From: VYFG01 sp965248685
Lineage (GTDB): Bacteria > Pseudomonadota > Gammaproteobacteria > Arenicellales > Poriferihabitantaceae
DNA: 64,000 nt
Assembly: GCA_965248685.1 (NCBI GenBank)
Contig: CBDFKC010000004.1
Location: forward strand, 1,240,001-1,304,000
Reading direction: 5' to 3'
The number at the start of each line of letters is the position of its first letter. The stretch's first letter is position 1. The position numbers and the translations under genes were made by a program. The notes beneath the pieces were generated by a model, which saw nothing but the letters and a program-made list of their open reading frames with translations, was not told the origin of the DNA and did not search any database. Positions 8,972 to 18,672 of this stretch are shown here, one piece after another.

Positions 8972-9856
8972 GTGCTGGATCTCACAGTTGTCATTCCGAC
9001 GTATGCCCGAAATGAAGTACTGATAAATTCCATCAGGCTGTTATTACCACAATTGGGTGATTCCCACGAGATTATTGTGGTTGACCAGACCGAGCAGCAT
9101 GCACCTGATTGTGAACGTCAATTGCGTCAGTGGGCAGATTCCGCGGTTATTAACTGGATTGTCCTATCGGCGCCGTCAGTGACCAGCGCGATGAATGAAG
9201 GATTGATTCATGCCCGTGGGTCAATTGTCCTGTTCCTCGATGATGACATAGAGCCTGGGCCTGGTTTGCTGGATGCGCACCTCTCCTGTTATGCGAAATT
9301 TGATTGTGATCTTGTTGCCGGGAGGGTTGTGCAGCCCTGGGATGTGGTTAATGGTGATGGCAGTCATGGTCCACCATCAGCGTTCAATCAAGAACTTCCG
9401 TACGCCGGCACTGAATTTCCTGGCGGTAACTTTTCGGTTAAGAGAGACGTTGCTTTGAGAATAAGAGGGTTTGATCAGAACTTTCGATTCGCTGCATACC
9501 GTTATGAACGAGAATTTGCCGATAGGATAATTGCTGCAGGTTGTTTGATTCGATATTGTCCCGAAGCAAAGATTAATCATTTGCAAGCGGTGGAAGGAGG
9601 CGTGCGGTCCTACGGGAGTCATTTAACCAGCTGCCGTCCCGGTCATTCCCTCGGTGCTTACTACTATATTTTAGGTTCAGATAGACGTCGGATATATCGA
9701 ATGCTATCGCGTTTGTGTCGGTCAATCACAACTAGATTTCATTTGACCCATCCCTGGTTTATCCCCGTTACGCTGGTGGCAGAATTCAGGGGGCTGACCC
9801 TGGCACTTAAACTTTGGGGCCAAGGACCTAATTTACTTCCACCTAATCGAAAATAG
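8972..9856 (+). CDS. Family 2 glycosyltransferase
   Basis: A GT-A fold glycosyltransferase that should add a sugar to the lipid-linked repeat unit at the inner membrane. The open frame extends back into the wzc-like gene. The fold begins only at LTVVIPTYARNEVLINSI, so the GTG at 8972 (about 294 residues) is the best start, though no clear ribosome binding site precedes it. The nucleotide-sugar/metal motif is VLFLDDDIEPGPGLLDAH (Asp triplet at about residues 90-92). GGNFSVKRDVALRIRGFDQNF follows, as in GT2 enzymes. Sugar specificity cannot be read from the sequence. Confidence 0.88.
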   Translation: MLDLTVVIPTYARNEVLINSIRLLLPQLGDSHEIIVVDQTEQHAPDCERQLRQWADSAVINWIVLSAPSVTSAMNEGLIHARGSIVLFLDDDIEPGPGLLDAHLSCYAKFDCDLVAGRVVQPWDVVNGDGSHGPPSAFNQELPYAGTEFPGGNFSVKRDVALRIRGFDQNFRFAAYRYEREFADRIIAAGCLIRYCPEAKINHLQAVEGGVRSYGSHLTSCRPGHSLGAYYYILGSDRRRIYRMLSRLCRSITTRFHLTHPWFIPVTLVAEFRGLTLALKLWGQGPNLLPPNRK

Positions 9857-9923
9857 GCGATTAGCACATCAATATTATCTTCCTAGGGCTAACCCGACCT
9901 GCAAACAATGAGTTTGAGCAGTC

Positions 9924-11090
9924 ATGCGAGACAAATCTCTACTGATCATAGTTACCCATCCCACCCAGTACATGGTGCCGTGGTTCAGATATCTGGCATC
10001 TCATGAGAAAGTAAAGCTAAAGGTCTGGTATGTAACAATTCCTGATTCCCAGCAACAAGGCGTCGGATTTAATCAGGCATTTTCCTGGGATGTTCCGTTA
10101 CTGGATGGGTATCTTTGGGACAAGATTGGTAACAGTGCCAAAAATCCCGGGCTGGATCGATTCTTCGGAACCCGTATCCAGAATCCGTTAAAACATCTCA
10201 GGGACTTTTCTCCGGATACCGTTCTGATAACAGGCTGGCATCAATATAGCCTGGTTCAATTCACCTTGGCTTGTAACAGGTTGAAAATTCCCTGCCTGAT
10301 ACGAGGTGATTCAAATAATTTAAAGTCCCGATCTTGGATAAAATCCCAGTTGCACAGAAAACTGCTAAGTCGGTTTCAAAGGTATCTATACGTAGGACAA
10401 GCAAATCGAGGGTTCTATCTGGATAATGGTGCGCTCAATGAGCAACTTTATTTCACGCCACATTTTGTGGATAACGACTGGTTTCGACAATACTTGCCTG
10501 ACAAACCCAGGCTTCGTAGAGAGTGGCGATCACTGATGGGTATCGGTGACCAGGATTTTGTAGTTACCTTTGTCGGCAAATTACAAGCAAAAAAAAACGT
10601 TGTGGAATTAATAAGCAGTTTTACTGCGCTCACCGAAAAGATACCAAATTGCTGTCTTGTAATTGTGGGAGACGGCGAATTGTCCAGCGAGCTACAATCC
10701 TTTGCCCAGCAGACAAATTCGAAAATAACCTTTACAGGTTTCGTCAATCAGACAGGCTTGCCGTCTATATATTTATCTTCCGATTGTCTGGTTCTCACAT
10801 CTGACTTTGGAGAAACTTGGGGTCTGGTGGTGAATGAGGCGATGAATTGCGGTTTGCCCGTTGTGGTGTCGGATCGGGTAGGGTGCGGGCTGGATTTGAT
10901 AATTGAAGGTAAGACGGGATTTAGTTATCCTTACGGCAATCAATATAAATTGACCGAAAAACTTGAGATTTTAGGTCACAACCCGAACCTGCGCGAAGAA
11001 ATGGGCGCGCAAGCGGGGAATAAAATTAAGAATTACTCGTTTCAACGAGCGACTCAGGGGCTGATGCAGGCTCTTGAAAGTCTCGATTAA
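9924..11090 (+). CDS. GT4-type glycosyltransferase (GT-B fold)
   Basis: A 388-residue cytoplasmic glycosyltransferase. The N-terminal Rossmann half starts LLIIVTHPTQYMVPWFRYL. The C-terminal half has FVGKLQAKKNVVELISSF, LVIVGDGELSSELQ and the EX7E motif in FGETWGLVVNEAMNCGLPVV (about residues 295-314), where the two Glu bind the sugar-nucleotide donor. It is the second glycosyltransferase of the locus and lies 67 bp downstream of the GT2 gene. Donor and acceptor are unknown. Confidence 0.9.
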   Translation: MRDKSLLIIVTHPTQYMVPWFRYLASHEKVKLKVWYVTIPDSQQQGVGFNQAFSWDVPLLDGYLWDKIGNSAKNPGLDRFFGTRIQNPLKHLRDFSPDTVLITGWHQYSLVQFTLACNRLKIPCLIRGDSNNLKSRSWIKSQLHRKLLSRFQRYLYVGQANRGFYLDNGALNEQLYFTPHFVDNDWFRQYLPDKPRLRREWRSLMGIGDQDFVVTFVGKLQAKKNVVELISSFTALTEKIPNCCLVIVGDGELSSELQSFAQQTNSKITFTGFVNQTGLPSIYLSSDCLVLTSDFGETWGLVVNEAMNCGLPVVVSDRVGCGLDLIIEGKTGFSYPYGNQYKLTEKLEILGHNPNLREEMGAQAGNKIKNYSFQRATQGLMQALESLD

Positions 11091-11147
11091 TACAAATTTT
11101 GCGGCACGGTTTGCCGGGATGGGCGGAGGCTCAATATACTATTCGAA

Positions 11148-11870
11148 ATGGATAAGAAACTTACACGGCCCTTATGGATTTTGCCATGGTCGCTGCTGGC
11201 GCTGGCTATAGGGCTAATCGCGATCAGATCTGCGCAACTGGTTTCAGTAGAAACTGCGAGGCAGGATCTCCAGCATTTGATGTCGGACCTGCGAAAGGGA
11301 AGCAGCAATGATATAGCATTGCTAGTACTAAAGGCTGACTCTGTTCCGGACACCATTCCTTTTCCCCATGCGCTCGCAGAAACCCGGGCCGATGCCCGAG
11401 TGCTGGCAAATTATTTGCTCCACATTTCTAAAGAAACTGGTTCAAAGCAGATCGACATAACTTCTATCGGTATAGATTTTCGACATGCGCTCGAGGACAA
11501 ACCGGGAAATGGTTTTTTATGGGCCAAATATGCGCTTTTCCTTCAGAGTAATCAGATTGAACAAGGTGATGTCAATTTTCAGTATGGATTATCCAGGGCA
11601 CTATACCTGGGTCCCCAGGACTACAACACCATAAAGACCGCAATCGAGGTGGGAATCCGCGGCTGGCCAAGGTTGAACTGTGAGCTTGCAACTAAAGTTA
11701 TGAACTTGATCGAACAGGCGCAAAGGATAGATGATCATTCTTTAAGCCGGTGGAATACCGAACTGGGACAGAAATTGATCGGTGAACACGTTAAAGATCT
11801 CTATAAAATACATGGATTTAATCCAAGGTGGGCCAAGAAGAGACTCAGCCAATGCAAGGAATCGGGATGA
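11148..11870 (+). CDS. Unknown single-pass membrane protein of the polysaccharide locus
   Basis: 240 residues with one N-terminal membrane helix (PLWILPWSLLALAIGLIAI, about 8-26) and a helical, probably periplasmic, remainder. The motif FLWAKYALFLQSN and the surrounding helices look TPR-like. Comparable small anchored proteins occur beside Wzy/ligase genes in other gammaproteobacterial EPS loci (VpsP-like is one possibility), but I do not recognise it with certainty. It lies directly before the first O-antigen ligase-like gene and may be its partner. Confidence 0.7.
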   Translation: MDKKLTRPLWILPWSLLALAIGLIAIRSAQLVSVETARQDLQHLMSDLRKGSSNDIALLVLKADSVPDTIPFPHALAETRADARVLANYLLHISKETGSKQIDITSIGIDFRHALEDKPGNGFLWAKYALFLQSNQIEQGDVNFQYGLSRALYLGPQDYNTIKTAIEVGIRGWPRLNCELATKVMNLIEQAQRIDDHSLSRWNTELGQKLIGEHVKDLYKIHGFNPRWAKKRLSQCKESG

Positions 11871-11891
11871 ATCAAATCTCAGTGACAAGCA

Positions 11892-13187
11892 ATGATAATT
11901 ATTGATCGACTGATATTTGCCCTCGCACTGATTGGTTTCTGTGGATTAAGCATTGTTGACGGGGCGAGAAATCCAATAATTCATTTGCTATTCGTCAGTT
12001 TTTTTCTCGGGCTGTTGTCATTATGGTTATTGCTGTGCAGTAAATTATTACATAATCACCGAGTTCACATTGAGTTTCGCTGGGTTTGGATCGCGTGGAT
12101 AGCATGGTTGGGATTATCCTGGCTTCAGGCCCGGGGAAATATTGGGTTGTATTCGGCTGATCCCTATTTAACCTGGCTTAAACTTTATTTATATGCCGGT
12201 TATTGCGGCGGGCTGATGCTGTTTACCGTACTACTTCGAACCCGGCCCAGAATTACCTTGCTGATATGGGTAATAACCGCTATTGGATTGCTACAAATTG
12301 TTTTTGGGTTGATGAACTATTACGGTAAATACGCGATGTTTGGCTGGGTGCCGACGCATTATGCGTTTTCCAGGGTTACCGGCACCTTTATTAACCGAAA
12401 TTTTTTCGCAAATCTGATTGCGATGTCTTCAAGTTTTGCCGTGATTTGGATGTTGGTACAACCAGGTCCTGGACTATTTAGAAGTAGCCGATCTCTTGAA
12501 ACTGAAGCAACCACATTGCCAGGACATAAACTCTTGGGTGCTTTGGTTATCCTATTGTTTTTAGCTGGGTTGATGTTGTCGGGTTCCAGAGCTGCGCTTA
12601 TTTCTGTTCTATTTGGGCTGCTCGTCGTGGGTGTATTAATATTTTTTGATAGCAGAATCAGGTCCTATTACCGAGGATTAATTATTGTGCTGCCGGTGGT
12701 TGTATTGATTTTTGGCGCCAAATTACTTCGGCTCAGAATATCAACTATTTGGCATGAAACCGGCGAACGGTTGCAACAGTGGAAGCTCACGTTGGAAATG
12801 ATATGGGAGGCGGGATTATTTGGGCAGGGGCCGGGTACCTATGAAACCGTGTTCCGTGGTCGCCAAAGTGAAGGGTTGAGTCCATTAATATACAATCATG
12901 CACATAATGATTACCTGGAGCTGCTGATTGAGCAAGGACTGGTCGGAATGATTTTTCCAGGAATAATCATTTCAGTCATAGTGTATTTTGCGTTGCGTAG
13001 ATTGTTTGCTTCCAGGGACATTTTTCGCAAAAGAATGATACTGTCATGCCTGTTCGGTGTTTCTGTTATATTTGCTCATGGGATGATGGATTTTCCTTAC
13101 CAGATTCCGGCGAATGTATGGCTATACGTTATGTTTTTGGCTATTTTAATGAATGCTTCTATGATTAGCCTGCGGCAAAAAATTTAG
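11892..13187 (+). CDS. O-antigen polymerase/ligase family membrane protein (Wzy_C type), first of two
   Basis: 431 residues with about 11-12 hydrophobic helices and one large periplasmic loop. The Wzy_C signature is clear: a GSRAALISVLFGLL helix around residue 230, then YNHAHNDYLELLIEQGLVG at about 333-351, whose His and Glu/Asp residues are typical of the large loop. It should polymerise repeat units or ligate the chain to an acceptor in the inner membrane. Start is ATG at 11892, 21 bp after the upstream stop. Polymerase and ligase cannot be told apart by sequence reading. Confidence 0.88.
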   Translation: MIIIDRLIFALALIGFCGLSIVDGARNPIIHLLFVSFFLGLLSLWLLLCSKLLHNHRVHIEFRWVWIAWIAWLGLSWLQARGNIGLYSADPYLTWLKLYLYAGYCGGLMLFTVLLRTRPRITLLIWVITAIGLLQIVFGLMNYYGKYAMFGWVPTHYAFSRVTGTFINRNFFANLIAMSSSFAVIWMLVQPGPGLFRSSRSLETEATTLPGHKLLGALVILLFLAGLMLSGSRAALISVLFGLLVVGVLIFFDSRIRSYYRGLIIVLPVVVLIFGAKLLRLRISTIWHETGERLQQWKLTLEMIWEAGLFGQGPGTYETVFRGRQSEGLSPLIYNHAHNDYLELLIEQGLVGMIFPGIIISVIVYFALRRLFASRDIFRKRMILSCLFGVSVIFAHGMMDFPYQIPANVWLYVMFLAILMNASMISLRQKI

Positions 13188-13298
13188 ACCCAATCCAGCT
13201 TTTAATCTCGTCAGCTTAAGCTAGTGTAGTGAATTAGAAAGAGGGAGGCTAAGATTCAGCGGTAAACTTATGCAGAGGTTGGTTTATTCATAATTGTC

Positions 13299-14759
13299 TT
13301 GAATAAAGACAGAGCTTTATTCCAACCCCGGTTTCGCAAATACAATGATCGATCAATGATCGCAATTATCGTTATAATATCTCTGATCTTTGTCGCAGTT
13401 ACCCTGCATAACTGGAGATATGGTTTGGTCCTGTTTATTGTTATCGGCATATTTCAGGACCCAATGCGGAAACTGGCTCCGGGTCAGCCGGTTTACTATA
13501 CGTTGTGGGCCGGTGGCTGCTTTATGTTTGTTACCCTGGTTGCATTTCTGCAACGGGAGATTGGGGAATTTAAAGAGTTATTTTTATATGACAGGAAGCT
13601 ACGAAGAATCTGGATTATTTACCTTGCCGCAGTAGGTTTGCAAGTGCTGCACGGGATCCTACGATGGCAGTCTATTCCATCAACGATGCTAGGGACTTTT
13701 ATCTATATTGGGCCCGTGATCGCGCTCCTGGTATCTATCGGCTACGCCGCTTCTGAAAAGCATATCCTGCGGGTAATTCGGGTATATCTGGTTTTTGCAA
13801 TCCCGGTGGTTGCTACGGTATATCTATCTGAAGCCTATTCCGAGGACTGGAAAGTGCTCAGGGAAATTGGATCATTTGTTGGTCAGGAGCTGATTATTTA
13901 TGATGTTGGCCGGGCTTTGAAATCCTATTCCGGGTTGTTCAGAGTTGGCGAGATCACTGCCTGGCATGCTGCCACTTGTTGTATGTTTTTGACTCTTTTG
14001 TTGACCAGGAATGAATCGTTGACTAAACGACTTTTTTTTGGCTCGCTTATCGTATTGCTGATTGGGGCAATTGTTCTGACCGGTAGACGGAAGATGTTAA
14101 TGACTTTGTCTATTTATATTATTTTACACTGGTCATTGGTCAGTTATTTTATGAACTCGGCGTTTAAGCAGGCAGTAACGATAGTAACAATAGGTAGTAT
14201 TGGTTTGTTTGCGCTATCCAATCTGGAAGAAGCTTCGACCACTTCTATCTACCTCGAACGAGGTAAAACAGTGTTCGAAGATTCGGGTAGCAGAATAAAT
14301 ATTTCCTATCAGTTGTCGAAGTCGGCGATAGATCTTTCTTCTGGGCTGGGGTTTGGGGTCGGCGTCAGCGTGCAGGGAGGGCAATATATTAGCGGGAGTG
14401 GGAGTAGACCAAGTACCAGAGGTTTAGGCGAGGTTGGTCTTGGCAAGATTATTCTGGAGTTGGGAGTTCCGGGGTTGATTTTTTTAAGCTATCTGATTTT
14501 ATTGATCGGACATAGATTAATTCTAAACTTCAGGCTACTAGCGATGGTTGATAGACGTCTTTTGGTATATTCCATTTCGTTCTCGTCGTTTTTATGTGCA
14601 AACGCAATTACTTTTTTGGTTGCAACGCAAATTTACGGGGATCCCTATATATTGATTATTTTAGGTATCGTCGGTGGTATTTTGTTTTCGGTCAATGCCA
14701 GAGGGATTCGGATGTATTTTGACAATCGGCTCGCATCCCAAGTCCCAGAGCCCACTTGA
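13299..14759 (+). CDS. Second O-antigen polymerase/ligase-like polytopic membrane protein
   Basis: Up to 486 residues from a TTG. An ATG at 13356 (residue 20) is an equally good start, because it begins at the first membrane helix (MIAIIVIISLIFVAV). There are about 10-12 helices with a large loop at about 300-385 containing SGLGFGVGVSVQGGQY and GLGEVGLGKIILELGVPG. These resemble the conserved large-loop features of Wzy-like EPS polymerases. It differs strongly from the first O-antigen-type gene, so this is not a recent duplication. Together they could be polymerase plus ligase. Confidence 0.8.
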   Translation: MNKDRALFQPRFRKYNDRSMIAIIVIISLIFVAVTLHNWRYGLVLFIVIGIFQDPMRKLAPGQPVYYTLWAGGCFMFVTLVAFLQREIGEFKELFLYDRKLRRIWIIYLAAVGLQVLHGILRWQSIPSTMLGTFIYIGPVIALLVSIGYAASEKHILRVIRVYLVFAIPVVATVYLSEAYSEDWKVLREIGSFVGQELIIYDVGRALKSYSGLFRVGEITAWHAATCCMFLTLLLTRNESLTKRLFFGSLIVLLIGAIVLTGRRKMLMTLSIYIILHWSLVSYFMNSAFKQAVTIVTIGSIGLFALSNLEEASTTSIYLERGKTVFEDSGSRINISYQLSKSAIDLSSGLGFGVGVSVQGGQYISGSGSRPSTRGLGEVGLGKIILELGVPGLIFLSYLILLIGHRLILNFRLLAMVDRRLLVYSISFSSFLCANAITFLVATQIYGDPYILIILGIVGGILFSVNARGIRMYFDNRLASQVPEPT

Positions 14760-15796
14760 GAAAAAAACTGTACTTACCAGAAATCGACGGATTCAAAGGA
14801 ATTTTGATCGCGCTGATTGTATTGGGACATAACCCCTGGTATGCCAAATACTATCCATTGGCCCATGCGTTGCTGTACAACTTTCATGTTGCTTGTTTTC
14901 TGTTATTTCCTGCCCTGACAATAAACGACCGTACTTCTCCCGGTAGATTGAAAAATCGCTTGGTTAGACTGCTTGTACCACAATTTATATTTTTTACCTT
15001 GTTAGCAGCGCTTTATTTCGTTTTGTACGTTGAGAAACAACCTGAAGATATGATCCTATGGGTAAGTAAATTGCCTATTGCTCTAGTTTTTATGAACGAA
15101 GCGATGGTCAATCAAGTGGCAGGATTTAGATTCTTATGGTTCCTGCCAGCGCTGGTGATAATGCTTGGTCTGCTCGCCTTGTACGTATTTTGTAATCCAA
15201 TACAGCGAAAAATATATTTTCTGATTGCAATGATCATACACTTTTTCGGTGGAGTGTTTGATCCTTCGGAGTTGGCTTACTTTCCATGGAGCAGTGGCCT
15301 GGTTCTGTACCTCCTGTTACCCACAATATTAATCTATCATGTTAACAGTTGGGTTCGGTGGAGTTTGTATCTGGATATTCTCGTTATAACTTTATTTTGT
15401 CTACTCACCGCTATTTGTTATTCAAACCTTCTATTTTATGGAATGGCCGGGGATATTAAAATCTTGAGTCCGCATAACTTTCCTAAAATAATTTTTCACG
15501 ATTTGGTGTTAATAACCTCTTTCTTTGGCGTATTGAGGCTGGGCTACTATTTTCAGCATGCCTTATTTCCACTACTGGGTCGATATTCACTGCAGATATT
15601 TTTATTGCATCCATTGTTATGGCAGGGATTCTGGATGATGGGGGGCAGCGGCTTGAGTGTTAATTCAGAGGTCGGAAAAGCATTGCTGGTGTCATTGTCT
15701 TTCATCATCACTTTGGGTCTCACATTTGTATTGGCGAGATACTTGATGTCCCTGAAAATTAGTCAACTGCTTTTCCCGGTCTTAGTGGCCAAATGA
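14756..15796 (+). CDS. Acyltransferase family 3-like integral membrane protein
   Basis: 346 residues, about 10 membrane helices. It opens with LYLPEIDGFKGILIALIVLGHN, the typical first helix of membrane O-acyltransferases (acyltransferase 3/fucose 4-O-acetylase type) with the conserved His at the helix end. A later RFLWFLPALVIM stretch is also family-like. It probably O-acetylates the sugar polymer at the inner membrane. The TTG start overlaps the upstream stop (TTGA), indicating translational coupling. Confidence 0.85.
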   Translation: MRKKLYLPEIDGFKGILIALIVLGHNPWYAKYYPLAHALLYNFHVACFLLFPALTINDRTSPGRLKNRLVRLLVPQFIFFTLLAALYFVLYVEKQPEDMILWVSKLPIALVFMNEAMVNQVAGFRFLWFLPALVIMLGLLALYVFCNPIQRKIYFLIAMIIHFFGGVFDPSELAYFPWSSGLVLYLLLPTILIYHVNSWVRWSLYLDILVITLFCLLTAICYSNLLFYGMAGDIKILSPHNFPKIIFHDLVLITSFFGVLRLGYYFQHALFPLLGRYSLQIFLLHPLLWQGFWMMGGSGLSVNSEVGKALLVSLSFIITLGLTFVLARYLMSLKISQLLFPVLVAK

Positions 15797-15863
15797 AAAA
15801 TTCGGTTAAACGAATCAATTACTTCGGGGAAAACTTGATTCGACCTGAGTCGCGGAGGGGTTA

Positions 15864-17636
15864 TTGATCGTAGTAGGTTTGAATACCTATCATGGTGATG
15901 CTTCGGCGGCGCTGTTGATTGATGGTCATGTGGTGGCAGCGGTAGAGGAGGAACGCTTCACCCGGGTCAAACACTGGGCCGGATTCCCCTGTATGGCGAT
16001 ACAGAGTTGCCTGGATATTGCTGGAATATCTGCGCGACAAGTTGATCATTGGGTGGTTAACAGTGATAACAGTGCCCACCGTTTTGAAAAATTACGCTAT
16101 CTTTTGTCTGGCGGTGGTTCCGCCAATCTGGTCTTTAATCGTTTGCGTCACCGGGGAAAACGAAATAGTGCAATCCATGAGATTTCCCGGCACTTCGATG
16201 TTGAATTGACCAACGCTTCCTTTCATCGGGTCGAGCATCATTTATGCCACCTTGCTTCCGCTTTTTTCCCGTCCCGATTTGATCAGGCCATGGTGCTGTC
16301 AATTGACGGATTTGGCGATTTTTCCAGCGCTGCCTGGGGAATTGGTTCGGATCAGGAAATAACCCCCAAGGGGTATGTACATTTCCCCCATTCCCTGGGT
16401 ATTTTTTACCAGGGGATGACCCAATATCTGGGCTTTTTGAACTATGGCGATGAGTACAAAGTTATGGGGCTGGCTTCCTTTGGAGAGGCGTCATTCTATG
16501 ATCAACTGCAACAGGTCGTTACACCCATGCCAGGGCCTGGTTACAAACTTGGACTCAAATATTTTCGTCATCACAAGGAATCAATCGCATTTTCCTGGGA
16601 TCAGGGAGCACCAGTATTCGATCTATTATATTCTGACGAACTTGAATTACTGTTAGGACCGGCGCGGCGTGCAGACCAACCAATTGAGCAGCGACATAGG
16701 GACATTGCCGCGGGCGTACAGCGCGTTTACGAAAACTGTTTGTTTCAATTGTTAACCGAACTGTACGAAAAATTCAGAAGTCCTAATCTTGCGCTCGCGG
16801 GAGGATGTGCGATGAATTCTGTGGCGAACGGGAAGATATCTCAATCGACTCCATTCAAAAATGTGTATATACAGCCGGCTGCTGGGGATGCGGGAGGTGC
16901 TATCGGTGCTGGGTTAATCGCCACCAGAAAGTTACTCGGGCCGATTCCATCAGATCCAATGCCAACGGCTTATCTGGGACCGAGTTACTCGGATTCACTG
17001 ATTGCGGGTCTATTGAAAGCTCGCACGGCAGAACTGAAACAATTGGATTGTGTGGTCTCCAACGGCGAAACTGCGGAGGTAATTGATGCTACGGTGACCG
17101 CGATTATTGCGGGCAAGGTAATAGGTTGGTTCCAGGGGCGCATGGAATTGGGGGCAAGAGCGTTGGGCAATCGCTCTATTATTTGTGATCCACGTCGGTC
17201 GGATATTCAATCTCTCCTCAATTCGAAAATCAAACGGCGCGAGTCGTTTCGACCCTTTGCCCCGTCAATTTTGCGTGAGCACGTGGGTGATTGGTTCGAG
17301 TTTGATGGTGAAGAACCGTACATGCAAAAAGTTTTTCCTATTCGTGCCGAGATGCAGAAGCGCATTCCGGCGGTTACCCATGTCGACGGCAGCGGCCGCC
17401 TGCAAACCGTTACCCGAAGTCAGAATTCTTTATACTATCAATTGATTGAATGCTTTTATGCTCGAACCGGTGTGCCTATATTGCTTAATACGTCTTTTAA
17501 TGAAAATGAACCTATTGTTTGTCGACCAGAAGAGGCGCTGGACTGTTTTTTGCGAACCCGTATGGATCTTTTGGTGATGGGCAAATATATGATTAGTCGA
17601 GAAGACATCCCCAACGAACAACCTGCAAATGTCTAG
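15864..17636 (+). CDS. Carbamoyltransferase of the NodU/CmcH family
   Basis: 590 residues, the usual length for enzymes that move a carbamoyl group from carbamoyl phosphate to a hydroxyl of a sugar or antibiotic. The start is TTG with a good upstream site GGAGGGG. The N-terminal Kae1-like domain starts with IVVGLNTYHGDASAALL, carries VEEERFTRVKH, and has LALAGGCAMNSVANGKI (about 309-325). The C-terminal domain has GRMELGARALGNRSII (about 425-440), RPFAPSIL and LLNTSFNENEPIV. It probably decorates the exopolysaccharide. CarA/CarB, which make carbamoyl phosphate, are encoded 2.7 kb downstream. Confidence 0.93.
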   Translation: MIVVGLNTYHGDASAALLIDGHVVAAVEEERFTRVKHWAGFPCMAIQSCLDIAGISARQVDHWVVNSDNSAHRFEKLRYLLSGGGSANLVFNRLRHRGKRNSAIHEISRHFDVELTNASFHRVEHHLCHLASAFFPSRFDQAMVLSIDGFGDFSSAAWGIGSDQEITPKGYVHFPHSLGIFYQGMTQYLGFLNYGDEYKVMGLASFGEASFYDQLQQVVTPMPGPGYKLGLKYFRHHKESIAFSWDQGAPVFDLLYSDELELLLGPARRADQPIEQRHRDIAAGVQRVYENCLFQLLTELYEKFRSPNLALAGGCAMNSVANGKISQSTPFKNVYIQPAAGDAGGAIGAGLIATRKLLGPIPSDPMPTAYLGPSYSDSLIAGLLKARTAELKQLDCVVSNGETAEVIDATVTAIIAGKVIGWFQGRMELGARALGNRSIICDPRRSDIQSLLNSKIKRRESFRPFAPSILREHVGDWFEFDGEEPYMQKVFPIRAEMQKRIPAVTHVDGSGRLQTVTRSQNSLYYQLIECFYARTGVPILLNTSFNENEPIVCRPEEALDCFLRTRMDLLVMGKYMISREDIPNEQPANV

Positions 17637-18672
17637 TGCTTTATTCGGGTTCTTCTTCACCTTGATCTTAGTCAGGGTGCTGATACCGTTTGCTCCTCGG
17701 TTGGGGTTAATTGCCAGTCCCGGCCAACATCGTAATCATGATGGTGTGGTTCCCCTGGTAGGTGGCATTGCCATGACGGTAAGTGCTGGCGTGTCAATCC
17801 TGTTTTTTCAGTTGCCGATAGATCGGGGTATCCTCGGCGCCGTGGGATTGTTGTTGCTGGTTGGGGTGCTGGACGACCGATTCTCGCTACCTTATTTGAG
17901 TCGGTTTGTGGCGCAGATTTTCGCCGTTTGGTTAATCATTCATTTTGATGGCGTAAGGTTATTAGACCTTGGCAAAGTGTTTTCTCCTGAAATGGCAAAC
18001 CTTGGACAGTACAGCACTGCCTTAACAATTTTTGCCACTGTGGGAGTAATCAATGCGATTAATATGGTGGATGGAATGGATGGCCTGGCGGGGGTCATGG
18101 TGCTGATCTGCCTGATCGCAGGTTTCTATCAAATTATGCTGATCGGAGCCTCAGATTTTATCGTTATCGGTTTACTAATTGCGGTTGTCGCAGGTTTTCT
18201 GGTATTTAACCTTCCGGGGTTCAAAGGTTCCAGGGCAAGTACGTTTATGGGGGATGCCGGAAGCACAGTCCTGGGATTTTTACTGGCCTGGCTATTAATT
18301 CGGTACAGTCAAGGGCAAGACCGGGCATTCCCACCAGTGTTGGCACTTTGGATGTTAGCGATGCCCCTGTTTGATGCGGTGGGAGTTTTGCTGCGCCGCC
18401 TGGTTAGATTTGATTCACCATTTCAGGCGGATCGCTCCCATACTCATCACGTATTATTGCAAAGAGGGTTTAAAGCGCCCCAGGTCCTGATCATATTGGG
18501 TGTTGTATCATTGATTGTCTCGGTGACCGGGGTCGCGCTGTTTCGTCTGGGCGTCAAGGAGCACGTATTGTTTTATATATTTATTGGATTGTTTATCTGT
18601 TACATCCTGTTTATGGAATTAAGCTTCAGGCAACTAAACACGTTGATTCAAGATGAATCAGACAAACTCTAA
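17629..18672 (+). CDS. WecA-type UDP-sugar:undecaprenyl-phosphate sugar-1-phosphate transferase
   Basis: 347 residues, about 10-11 helices. It starts repeat-unit synthesis by moving a HexNAc-1-phosphate to undecaprenyl phosphate. MraY/WecA family motifs are LVGVLDDRFSLP (Asp pair at about residues 81-82), NAINMVDGMDGLAG (about 141-154), FMGDAGSTVLGFLLAW (about 206-221) and the cytoplasmic His-rich loop RSHTHHVLLQRG (about 269-280). The start overlaps the carbamoyltransferase stop by 8 bp and its end overlaps the next gene by 20 bp. This makes it the likely priming enzyme of the locus. It could also serve another glycan. Confidence 0.92.
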   Translation: MSSALFGFFFTLILVRVLIPFAPRLGLIASPGQHRNHDGVVPLVGGIAMTVSAGVSILFFQLPIDRGILGAVGLLLLVGVLDDRFSLPYLSRFVAQIFAVWLIIHFDGVRLLDLGKVFSPEMANLGQYSTALTIFATVGVINAINMVDGMDGLAGVMVLICLIAGFYQIMLIGASDFIVIGLLIAVVAGFLVFNLPGFKGSRASTFMGDAGSTVLGFLLAWLLIRYSQGQDRAFPPVLALWMLAMPLFDAVGVLLRRLVRFDSPFQADRSHTHHVLLQRGFKAPQVLIILGVVSLIVSVTGVALFRLGVKEHVLFYIFIGLFICYILFMELSFRQLNTLIQDESDKL